In this document: piece by piece, positions 23,318-29,844 of the stretch
Layout: each line of letters begins with the position of its first letter
How positions within the stretch are numbered: position 1 is the first letter of the stretch
Origin: Gilichinskyi gelida
Lineage (GTDB): Bacteria > Acidobacteriota > Thermoanaerobaculia > Gp7-AA8
Reading direction: 5' to 3'
DNA length: 51,062 bases
Assembly: GCA_038040385.1 (NCBI GenBank)
Contig: JBBPII010000024.1
Coordinates: forward strand, 1 to 51,062
Position numbers and translations under genes: made by a program
The notes under the pieces: generated by a model
Databases searched by the model: none
What the model was told of the DNA's origin: nothing
What the model saw: only the letters and a program-made list of their open reading frames with translations

Positions 23318-23772
23318 GAGGCGGCAAAGATGGCCTCGAGGGCCGGCCGAGTGCTCGGTGTGGCAGCGACATAGACTCGCGCGAGCTCCCAGTGGAAGCT
23401 AGGCCACCGCATCAGGCCAATGATCATTGCAATTGAGGACACGACGGCGAACAGCATGCCGGCGCGCACCGTTCCTTCGCTATGCGGCCGAAGCGCATGA
23501 AACGCTCCCACGGCCGCCGGAATCCAGATGAGTGGAAGCAGCGCGTAGATTGCCCAAACTGCACGTCCGAGTGCTCCCGTGGACAGCAGAGCCGGTAGAA
23601 CCTCGGACGCCTTGCCATCCAGCACCGCGGGGTAGTTGAAACGGACCGCAAGGAACGTAAAGACCGCCATGAATGCAATCGCGCCCAGGATCAAGGAAAG
23701 GCCGCCGACCCGGATGGTCCAGCGCTCATCCTTGGCGGAGGAGAGAGGAGCTTCCTCGGGAGATGTCGTCAT
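23308..23772 (-). pseudogene. DUF4386 membrane protein, N-terminal part (split by IS)
   Basis: From ATG 23772 (a GTG at 23790 is also in frame) this part has membrane segments at GGLSLILGAIAFMAVFTFLAV, AVWAIYALLPLIWIPAAVGAF and MLFAVVSSIAMIIGLM, the usual pattern of DUF4386 proteins of about 235 aa. The coding sequence is cut at 23308 by the IS1595-family element; its continuation is at 20398-20674. DUF4386 is an uncharacterised membrane family. Confidence 0.82.
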
Positions 23773-23880
23773 TTGAGCAGAATACGACACGGATCGAGCG
23801 CATGGCAGGGCGATGAAACGTGCGGCCGGTGAGCGGGAGCATCGGCCGCTGCGAAGAGTTGGGTAGCGCTTTCCTGCGCT

Positions 23881-24174
23881 CTAATGCCGCCCGAGAGCCT
23901 TTTCAACTGCCTTAGGATTCTCGGCGGCGATCTTTAGAAGCGCTCTTGCCGGACCGTGAGGATGGCGCCGACCCTGCTCCCAGTTCCGTAAAGTCGCTAC
24001 GCTAACCCCGAGCATGAGCGCAAATTCATCTTGCGATTTCTTAAGCTTCTTTCGGATGGATTGAACATCTTCGGGGGTGAAGGAGAACTCCCGGCTTGGC
24101 TTGGCTTCGCCGCGAAGGATACGGCCAGCCTCGCGAACACTCTCGAGCAATTCTTCAAAGTTTTCCCGTTTCAT
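23881..24174 (-). CDS. higA: HigA/NadS-type antitoxin
   Basis: A 97-aa protein with a C-terminal Xre-type HTH (IRKKLKKSQDEFALMLGVSV, TLRNWEQGRRHPHGPA). The order toxin first, antitoxin second, with a four-base overlap, is that of higBA. It should bind and silence HigB and repress the operon at the palindrome 24500-24516. An orphan relative is encoded at 27923-28162. Confidence 0.9.
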   Translation of the reverse strand: MKRENFEELLESVREAGRILRGEAKPSREFSFTPEDVQSIRKKLKKSQDEFALMLGVSVATLRNWEQGRRHPHGPARALLKIAAENPKAVEKALGRH

Positions 24175-24488
24175 TTGAACTCCTGCCGAACCGCATGCGC
24201 CAGAAGCTTGCGCTGTGCAGCCGTGAGATCTTGTTGCTCGCTCTTCCGGTATGCATACAGCATGAGAAACATCTCCCGTTCCGAATGCCAGTAGTAGATG
24301 ACTCGAAGGCCTCCGCGTTTGCCGCGACCCTCTTCAGCCCACCTGAGCTTTCGCACGCCACCAGTATCTTTGATCAAGACCCCTTGCTCTGGGCGGCGAA
24401 GCAGCGCTTCTTGAAGAAGCCGATACTCGTCATCGGACAACACTTCCATGATCTGACGCGTGAATACGGCGGTTTCAATGAACCTCAC
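24171..24488 (-). CDS. higB: HigB/RelE-type toxin
   Basis: A 105-aa protein of the RelE/ParE fold; GVRKLRWAEEGRGKRGGLRV and IYYWHSEREMFLMLYAYRKS are typical of HigB-like mRNA interferases. It reads from a GTG at 24488; no in-frame ATG fits. The antitoxin overlaps its end by four bases. Confidence 0.9.
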   Translation of the reverse strand: MRFIETAVFTRQIMEVLSDDEYRLLQEALLRRPEQGVLIKDTGGVRKLRWAEEGRGKRGGLRVIYYWHSEREMFLMLYAYRKSEQQDLTAAQRKLLAHAVRQEFK

Positions 24489-24499
24489 GAACGCTCATG

Positions 24500-24516
24500 C
24501 TACGCCATTGGCGTAG
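24500..24516. promoter_or_regulatory. palindromic operator before higBA
   Basis: CTACGCCATTGGCGTAG is a perfect 8-1-8 palindrome that ends 11 bases before the higB start codon. Its place and symmetry fit autoregulation by the HigA dimer. Confidence 0.65.
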
Positions 24517-24603
24517 TGCGCGCAACGTTCGACCGACGGAGATTTGTTCCAGCGAGATCGCGTCTGCCCAGCTCCCATTTGAGCCCCACCCGCCGGATTC
24601 AAC

Positions 24604-24790
24604 GTGTCCGTCTACCGCGAGGCTTGTCAGGAAGGCGTCGACCTGGCCCCGCCTATCGCCAACGGGTGCTTCTTGCCAAGAAACAGGATGAACCGCTTGA
24701 TCCACCCGACATACGACTCCTCGGTGCGGCGGCTGCAGTGGCGGGCGCGGACCGCGGCGCGGATGGAGGGCCGGCCGCGAGCAGGCAACC
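24604..24790 (-). pseudogene. tyrosine recombinase (integron-integrase-like), N-terminal fragment
   Basis: On the minus strand one frame reads PSIRAAVRARHCSRRTEESY then VGWIKRFILFLGKKHPLAIG, and after a one-base loss near 24652 another reads GQVDAFLTSLAVDGHV. Together this is the SAM-like core-binding domain that begins IntI and related Xer-type recombinases. Similarity stops at about 24606, where STQNQAL-like sequence would be expected, and the whole catalytic domain (R-H-R-Y) is absent. It lies 18 kb from the cassette array, so it is not in the usual intI position. Confidence 0.7.
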
Positions 24791-24910
24791 TCTTCCACCT
24801 CTCGTGGAGTGCAGTGGAACTCCCCGAGAGAAGGTGTAAGATGTTGCACTTAGCATTCTACGGGATGTATAGTCCCATGGCGATAAGGAACTTATAGGGG
24901 TCAGTCAGTC

Positions 24911-25699
24911 ATGGTCACTGCAGAAGGCACTCTCACCCTCATCCACGACGCGGCGGCCGCGCTGACCGCCAACGGCTGGCGCGTCAGTCTCGCCGCCGTC
25001 CACTCCGGCGGCACCGCCGACGTGGCCGCCGATCGCGCCTGGTCGCGCGGGAAGCTCTCCGCGCGCCTCCGCCTCATCGTGCGCTGCGACTCCCGGCCGC
25101 AGCGTTTGCTGCTGTCGTCCGTCGACGCGCCCGCCACCGACCGCCTCCCCTCCTATTGCCTGGCCGACGACGACCCCGCCCAGCGCCGCGCCATCGCCGC
25201 GGTCATCGACCCCGCGCTCATCGACCGGCTTCACGCCGCCGCATATCCGCACGCGATCGCCGTCACCGAGGCCGCGCACCTCGACGCGCTCCCCGCCCAC
25301 GCACGGGCGGCTGCGGTGCGCGACGCCGCCATCGACGAAGCGTTCGCCTCGGTCGACGCCGTCCGCCGCGACCTCCTGCGGCACGACCTCGACGTGGTGC
25401 GCGACGATCTCGAAATCGATCGCGACTTCGCCGCCGGCGCCGTGCTCGAGGCGGCGCACCGCCTGGAACTGCTCCACCCGATGGTGATCACCGACGGGGA
25501 GCTCTGGTCGCTGCCGGACAAGACGCGCCGCGACTGGATCCGCCTGGAGCGCTCGTCGCTCGTCGGCCGCGAGCGGCAATGGTTGGACCTGGTCGAAGGA
25601 CGCGCGTTCGCCGCCTACGCCGGCGCGCTCACGCGCCACATCACCGCGGCTTTTCGGAAGCGGCGATTCGCGACGGCAGTCGCTTCTTCTCGATCTTGA
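24911..25699 (+). CDS. hypothetical 262-aa protein
   Basis: A soluble protein rich in Ala, Arg and Asp that begins MVTAEGTLTLIHDAAAALTA. It has several predicted helices and no signal peptide, membrane helix or known motif that I can see. GC content and third-position bias fit the backbone, so the frame is likely real. Its last 59 bases overlap the end of the convergent acetamidase gene. Confidence 0.6.
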   Translation: MVTAEGTLTLIHDAAAALTANGWRVSLAAVHSGGTADVAADRAWSRGKLSARLRLIVRCDSRPQRLLLSSVDAPATDRLPSYCLADDDPAQRRAIAAVIDPALIDRLHAAAYPHAIAVTEAAHLDALPAHARAAAVRDAAIDEAFASVDAVRRDLLRHDLDVVRDDLEIDRDFAAGAVLEAAHRLELLHPMVITDGELWSLPDKTRRDWIRLERSSLVGRERQWLDLVEGRAFAAYAGALTRHITAAFRKRRFATAVASSRS

Positions 25700-26648
25700 C
25701 CATGACGGTGTATTCGGGATCGACCATCTCCACAATGGGCGCCTTCGCGTTCTGGGAGACGAATTGATAGGCATCCATTTCCGATAAGCCGCTCACGTCG
25801 CCGACCCATCGGACCATTTCCTTGAAGGCCACGCGCGCCGCATCCTCCAATGGCCTTCCCGCGCCGACCACCATCATCCACTCCGCATTCTCGATGCGCG
25901 GCCAGGGCGTGGCGCGCCCTTTGATCAAGTCGACGGTGACGTCGACGTTCATCGCGCCTTCGATGGCGGTGCCGATGATCTCGCCGTCGCCCTGAGCGTA
26001 ATGACCGTCGCCGAACGATAAGAGCGCGCCCGGAACGTTGACGCCGAGATACACCGTATTGCCGGGGCGCACCTCGGGGCAATCCATGTTGCCGCCGAAG
26101 AAATCGGGGACGATCGTGGAGCGCACTTCCAGGCCGGGCGAGACGCCGAGGCAGCCTAGGAACGGCGCGAGCGGCACTTCCCAGGATGACTTGCCGTCGA
26201 GCGATTTCGTTCGCGCCATGCCTTTTGCCCGATCGACGTCGTAGAACCAGACCTTCTCCGGAAGCTCGGCGCCGAGGATGGCGGTGCGATTGGTGCCGTT
26301 CAGCGCGCCGAAGCCTGGGAAGAACGAGGAGATGCCGTGGTCGCGCGCCGGCTCGAGCTTGTTGATGCGGATGACGACGGTGTCGCCCGGCTCCGCGCCC
26401 TCGATGAAGAACGGACCGGTCTGCGGGTTCTCGTGTCCGGGCGGAATGACTTTGGTGGGCAACTGATCGGGCCGCGTCACGGCGCCGTCATAACAATCTT
26501 CGGTCCACGAGACGATGCGCGTGCCCGGCTTGATGCGATGCGTCGGCGCGACGCCGCCGAAGGTGTACTTCAGTTCCTCGTGCTTGGGGATGTAGTTGAG
26601 TACGGGCTGCTCGGCGGCGAAAAACGCGAGGACGAGAGGCGTGAACAT
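25641..26648 (-). CDS. acetamidase/formamidase-family protein
   Basis: A 335-aa protein of the FmdA/AmdA family, with GPFFIEGAEPGDTVVIRI, VPDFFGGNMDCPEVRPGNTV, GDGHYAQGDGEI and AIEGAMNVDVTVDLIKG. These enzymes hydrolyse short amides to the acid and ammonia. The N-terminus (MFTPLVLAFFAAE) is hydrophobic and may be a short signal peptide, so it might act outside the cytoplasm. Confidence 0.9.
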   Translation of the reverse strand: MFTPLVLAFFAAEQPVLNYIPKHEELKYTFGGVAPTHRIKPGTRIVSWTEDCYDGAVTRPDQLPTKVIPPGHENPQTGPFFIEGAEPGDTVVIRINKLEPARDHGISSFFPGFGALNGTNRTAILGAELPEKVWFYDVDRAKGMARTKSLDGKSSWEVPLAPFLGCLGVSPGLEVRSTIVPDFFGGNMDCPEVRPGNTVYLGVNVPGALLSFGDGHYAQGDGEIIGTAIEGAMNVDVTVDLIKGRATPWPRIENAEWMMVVGAGRPLEDAARVAFKEMVRWVGDVSGLSEMDAYQFVSQNAKAPIVEMVDPEYTVMVKIEKKRLPSRIAASEKPR

Positions 26649-26667
26649 CGAGCCCGCATTGTAGCCG

Positions 26668-26703
26668 GAGATCCTTCGCCGTCTGCGCGGCTCAGGATGA
26701 CGA
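26668..26703. repeat. CATCCTGAGC repeat, half copy
   Basis: GAGATCCTTCGCCGTCTGCG and the following GGCTCAGGATGACG are the reverse complement of one arm of the repeat at 18327-18404, including the same spacer. It lies between the globin and the acetamidase genes. Confidence 0.75.
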
Positions 26704-27138
26704 CTTCGTCGTCAGTTTACCGCGCACGGCTCCAGCTTCGCGGCCGCATCCTTCATGGTCGCCGCGAGGAGGTTGTACGCCGGTCCACGCTCGCCGCACC
26801 TCGGCAGTGAAGGCATCGCCGAGCCCGTGCTCCAGGGTCCAGAGCAGCGCCTCGCCGGCCGTCGTGTAGTGGTGATTCTGCACACCGTACGCGGCGTGGC
26901 GCCGGCCCAGCGCGCGGATGCCGGGGACGATGCGGTCGGGACGATTGAGGTTTCCGACGATGATCGACAGCGCGTCCATCAGTTTCTTTCCCTGCATCCT
27001 CAGGTCGCCGTTGAACAGGCGGCGCATGGAGGGATCGAGCTGAAAGAGGCGGTCATAGAAGATCTGCGCGGCAACGTCGGAGATGGGCAGGACTTTATCG
27101 AACGTCGTCTGAACGAGCGTCACCTGGGATGAATGCAT
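26692..27138 (-). CDS. single-domain globin with a C-terminal frameshift
   Basis: A bacterial globin: QIFYDRLFQLDPSMRRLF, IVGNLNRPDRIVPGIRALG and VQNHHYTTAGEALLWTLEHG, where the His before YTTAGEAL is the proximal heme ligand. These bind oxygen or NO. After RRAWTG the frame departs from the family. If one G is removed from ACCGGCG near 26780 it reads WTAYNLLAATMKDAAAKLEP and stops at 26712, as expected. The shift is either a real C-terminal change or a sequence error. Confidence 0.85.
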   Translation of the reverse strand: MHSSQVTLVQTTFDKVLPISDVAAQIFYDRLFQLDPSMRRLFNGDLRMQGKKLMDALSIIVGNLNRPDRIVPGIRALGRRHAAYGVQNHHYTTAGEALLWTLEHGLGDAFTAEVRRAWTGVQPPRGDHEGCGREAGAVRGKLTTKSSS

Positions 27139-27211
27139 GAGCGGAAATCCTCCGGATTTTTTTGATGGTGGGGCTGGGACGCGAAATCTCGGTTCGTGTC
27201 GCGGCGGAGAA

Positions 27212-27227
27212 CGTGACCGCAGTCACG
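27212..27227. promoter_or_regulatory. inverted repeat before the globin gene
   Basis: CGTGAC-CGCA-GTCACG is a perfect 6-4-6 inverted repeat about 75 bases upstream of the globin start. Its shape resembles the sites of Crp/Fnr-family regulators (for example TTGAC-N4-GTCAA for NO-sensing DNR/NNR), which often control globin genes. The assignment is inference. Confidence 0.45.
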
Positions 27228-27273
27228 CTCTCATCCCACTCCATCATTCCGTCACACGATGGGCGTCAGGGCG

Positions 27274-27810
27274 TCACAGGCGAAGGATCAATTTCGTCAT
27301 GTCGTGCTGATTGCCATCGGGATCGGTGCCGTACTGCGGCATGACGTACAACTGAAAGCCGAGGCCTTCGAGCGTCTTGACCGCGTCCGCCTCGAGGTCG
27401 GAGATCAGCATGCAGTTGAGGTGGCGCAGGCCGCGCTCGCGGGCGATGGTGATGAAGTCGCTGACCAGTGTGGTGCCGAGTCCGGCGCCGCGGAAGGCGG
27501 GATCGATCATCCACTTCACGCGGCCGACCAGGCGCAGCGGGCCGCGCTGGCGGCGATGAAGGGTGGCGTCGGCGACGATGCGCGCGCCGTCGAAGGCGAG
27601 CAGGGGGAGGACTTTGTCGTAGTCGATGTTGCGTCCCCAGGTCTCGATCAAGGCGCGGTTCTCGATCGGGTCCCAGGCGAAGCGGCGATAGCCCGCCGGC
27701 AGGCGCTGAAAGAAGCCGTAGAGCGCGTCGGTGTCTGCTGCGGTGAAGGGGCGGAGGAGGACTTTGCGGCCGTCGCGGAGTGCGACCTGTTGCGGGTAGC
27801 GATGCGGCAT
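27274..27810 (-). CDS. GNAT-family N-acetyltransferase
   Basis: A 178-aa protein with the acetyl-CoA motif RGAGLGTTLV (about residue 110), preceded by WMIDPAF and followed by FITIARERGL and LEGLGFQLYVMPQYG. The N-terminus VALRDGRKVLLRPFTAADTD and the GYRRFAW stretch are common in a GNAT subgroup next to CoA-ligase-like proteins. The substrate is unknown. It lies upstream of the globin on the same strand. Confidence 0.87.
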   Translation of the reverse strand: MPHRYPQQVALRDGRKVLLRPFTAADTDALYGFFQRLPAGYRRFAWDPIENRALIETWGRNIDYDKVLPLLAFDGARIVADATLHRRQRGPLRLVGRVKWMIDPAFRGAGLGTTLVSDFITIARERGLRHLNCMLISDLEADAVKTLEGLGFQLYVMPQYGTDPDGNQHDMTKLILRL

Positions 27811-27826
27811 GGCGGGCGAATATATC

Positions 27827-27926
27827 GCGGTTGCGAGGTTACGCGGTTGCGGGGTTACGCGGTGCTCGCGCTACTGGGCTCGGCCACCGCGAAACCCCGA
27901 GACCGCGAAACCCCGCAACCCCTCAG
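27827..27926. repeat. GGTTGCGAGG repeat, copy 1
   Basis: A palindromic low-complexity repeat: GCGGTTGCGAGGTTACGCGG on the left and CCGCGAAACCCCGCAACC on the right. It sits between the GNAT gene and the orphan antitoxin, whose stop codon it contains. Further copies are at 28216-28311 and 33593-33671. Confidence 0.8.
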
Positions 27927-28162
27927 TGCTCCAGCGCCTTGGCCACGATCTTCGGGTTGCGCGCGGCGACGCGGAGCAGGGCCTGCGCGGGGCCGTCGGG
28001 CGAGTGCCGGCCGTCTTCCCACGCCTGGAGGGTGGCGAGGCTAACGCCGATCATCAGCGCGAACTCCGACTGCGACTGCCCGAGCTTGTAGCGGATCTCG
28101 CGCACATCGTCGGGGCGGATGGCCGGGGCCTGGGCGGGGGCGCCGGAGACGACCTGCTTCAT
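27923..28162 (-). CDS. orphan HigA-like antitoxin
   Basis: A 79-aa protein with an Xre HTH (IRYKLGQSQSEFALMIGVSL, TLQAWEDGRHSPDGPA), clearly related to the HigA at 23881-24174. No toxin gene precedes it: the sequence upstream is a GGTTGCGAGG repeat. The toxin was probably lost, and the protein may still bind DNA or buffer another HigB. ATG 28162 is preferred, because codons before it are repeat DNA. Confidence 0.8.
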   Translation of the reverse strand: MKQVVSGAPAQAPAIRPDDVREIRYKLGQSQSEFALMIGVSLATLQAWEDGRHSPDGPAQALLRVAARNPKIVAKALEH

Positions 28163-28215
28163 AGTTGCCAAATATTCTGGGCACTTTCGGCAGCGGACGC
28201 AAACAAGGGTACGAA

Positions 28216-28311
28216 GGTGCGAGGTCTCGCGGTTGCGAAGTCTCGCGGTACTCCGCTGAGGAGCGTTTCGCGCTGCGAAACTGCGCAACCCCGAGACCGC
28301 GCAACCTCGTG
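28216..28311. repeat. GGTTGCGAGG repeat, copy 2
   Basis: GGTGCGAGGTCTCGCGGTTG faces CCGAGACCGCGCAACC over a central TTTCGCGCTGCGAAA hairpin. It fills most of the gap between the orphan antitoxin and the divergent DinB-like gene. Confidence 0.8.
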
Positions 28312-28329
28312 GACGCTACCATTCGCCCG

Positions 28330-29103
28330 ATGCGTCCACTCGAGCCGATCGACACTCGTAACCTTTTTGCGCCATTGCACGGCGAGCTGATGGCGCTGCT
28401 GCGCGCGCTGACGGCCGACGATTGGGAGAAGCAGACGGTGGCGCGGGCCTGGCGGGTGCGCGACGTCGCCGCGCACCTGCTCGACACGCAGCTCCGGCGG
28501 CTGTCGGGGCAGCGCGACGGGCATCGGCTCCCACCCGACCGTCCGCTCGTCGAGTGGCTCAACGAACTGAACGCCACGTGGGTCGCCGCGGCGAGCCGGT
28601 TCAGCCCGCGAGTGATCGTCGATCTGCTCGACGTCACCGGCCACACGTTCGCCGCGTTCATCGAGTCGCTCCCGCTGCACGAGCGCGCGCCGTTCGGGGT
28701 GGCGTGGGCGGGCGAGGCGGAGTCGGAGAACTGGTTCGACATCGGCCGCGAATACACCGAGTGGTGGCACCACCAGATGCAGATCCGCGACGCCGTTGGC
28801 GCGCCGCTGTTGCTGGAGCCGAGGTGGCTGGAGCCGCTGCTGGAGATCTCGGTGCGGGTGTTTCGCGGGATTCCGGATACGGTCGTTTTCGATGTTGATG
28901 GTTGTCAGTTCTCGGTTGTCAGGGGCGAGGTTTATCGCGGCGCGGCGCCGTCGCCCGCAGCGACGGTTCGCACCGACGCCGACACCGCATGGCGGATGCT
29001 CTTTCACGCGCTCTCGCACGAGGAGATCCTGGCGCGGGTGACGATCAGCGGCGACGCGGCGGCGGCGGAGCCGCTGCTGCGGGCGCGATCCGTCATGGTT
29101 TGA
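28330..29103 (+). CDS. DinB/maleylpyruvate-isomerase-like protein
   Basis: A 257-aa protein whose N-terminal 160 residues fit the metal-binding DinB/MDMPI superfamily: LRALTADDWEKQTVARAWRV, RDVAAHLLDTQLRRL (metal His) and EYTEWWHHQMQIRDAVG. These are thiol-dependent S-transferases or of unknown function. A C-terminal SCP2-like part follows. Residues about 188-198 (VDGCQFSVVRG) are written by a short intergenic-type repeat. ATG 28330 is used because the frame upstream is repeat sequence. Confidence 0.78.
   Translation: MRPLEPIDTRNLFAPLHGELMALLRALTADDWEKQTVARAWRVRDVAAHLLDTQLRRLSGQRDGHRLPPDRPLVEWLNELNATWVAAASRFSPRVIVDLLDVTGHTFAAFIESLPLHERAPFGVAWAGEAESENWFDIGREYTEWWHHQMQIRDAVGAPLLLEPRWLEPLLEISVRVFRGIPDTVVFDVDGCQFSVVRGEVYRGAAPSPAATVRTDADTAWRMLFHALSHEEILARVTISGDAAAAEPLLRARSVMV
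28892..28925. repeat. TTGTCAGTTCTCGG repeat inside a gene
   Basis: GTTGATGGTTGTCAGTTCTC followed by GGTTGTCAGGGG has the internal near-repetition (GGTTGTCAG twice) and AT content of an intergenic filler repeat, unlike the GC-rich codons on both sides. It is in frame within the DinB-like gene. Confidence 0.5.
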
Positions 29104-29104
29104 C

Positions 29105-29225
29105 GGCCCTCATCCGCCCCTTCGCTGCGCTCAGGAGCACCTTCTCCCGTTCACGCGGGAGAAGGACCTCTAGGCCCCTCTCCCGCTTGCGGGAGAGGGT
29201 GGCGCGAAGCGACGGGTGAGGGCCG
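29105..29225. repeat. CTTCTCCCGC double-hairpin repeat, copy 1
   Basis: Nested palindromes: GGCCCTCATCCGC ... GGGTGAGGGCC outside, CTTCTCCCGTTCACGCGGGA and CCTCTCCCGCTTGCGGGAGA inside. A second copy is at 34935-35053. The right half codes for the C-terminus of the HAD protein. Confidence 0.88.
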
Positions 29226-29844
29226 TCACCGCCTCGCAAACGCTCGCGTGCATCGCATCCGGCTTCGACGCCGCCAGCGCCTCCCGATTCGGATACCCGC
29301 CCGGCACCGCCACCGCGAAAACGCCCGCGGCGCGCGCCATCTCGATGTCCTCAGGGCTGTCGCCGACGTAAGCCGCGTCGGCGGGGTCGATCCGCAGCCG
29401 TTCGATGCAGAGATGCAGCGCCTCGGGGTGCGGCTTCTTCCGCGCCACGTCCGATCCGAAGACGCACTCCCGGATCGTCTCCGCGAGGCCGTGGGCGCGG
29501 AGCTCGCGCGTGACGCGATCGCGGCTCCCGCTGGTGACGATCGCCGCGTCGACACCGCGCTCGGCCAGATCGCGCAACGCGTCGCGCACGCCGTCGATCA
29601 GCTCGACGCGCTCCTCCGCGAAGTGCGCCAGCCAGCGCGCGTCGGCGTGCTCCCAGCGCTCCTCCGGCAGGCCGAGGCAGCGAAAGGTGTGATACCAGTT
29701 CGGCGAGTAGGTCCGTGCGTACGCCTCACGATCGAAGGCCACCCCCAACTCGTCGAACAGCCGCACGTAGCAGCGATAGCTCGCCTCGGCTGTATCGACG
29801 AGTGTGCCGTCCCAATCGAAGATGACGGCGCGGAGTCCTACCAA
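29170..29844 (-). CDS. HAD-superfamily phosphatase (Gph/PGMB-like)
   Basis: A 224-aa hydrolase with motif I DWDGTLVDT, motif II TSGSRD, motif III lysine in ARKKPHPEAL and motif IV GDSPEDIEMARAA. A helical cap lies between motifs I and II. It is likely a small-molecule phosphatase such as phosphoglycolate phosphatase; the substrate is not certain. The last ten residues (PSPASGRGA) come from a repeat element. The start overlaps the end of the TonB receptor gene by seven bases. Confidence 0.88.
   Translation of the reverse strand: MVGLRAVIFDWDGTLVDTAEASYRCYVRLFDELGVAFDREAYARTYSPNWYHTFRCLGLPEERWEHADARWLAHFAEERVELIDGVRDALRDLAERGVDAAIVTSGSRDRVTRELRAHGLAETIRECVFGSDVARKKPHPEALHLCIERLRIDPADAAYVGDSPEDIEMARAAGVFAVAVPGGYPNREALAASKPDAMHASVCEAVTALTRRFAPPSPASGRGA

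Noticed and set aside
27827..28311. Possible CRISPR array because of clustered repeats
   Set aside because: The units are palindromic, irregular in length, and lack unique spacers of constant size; no cas gene is in the window.
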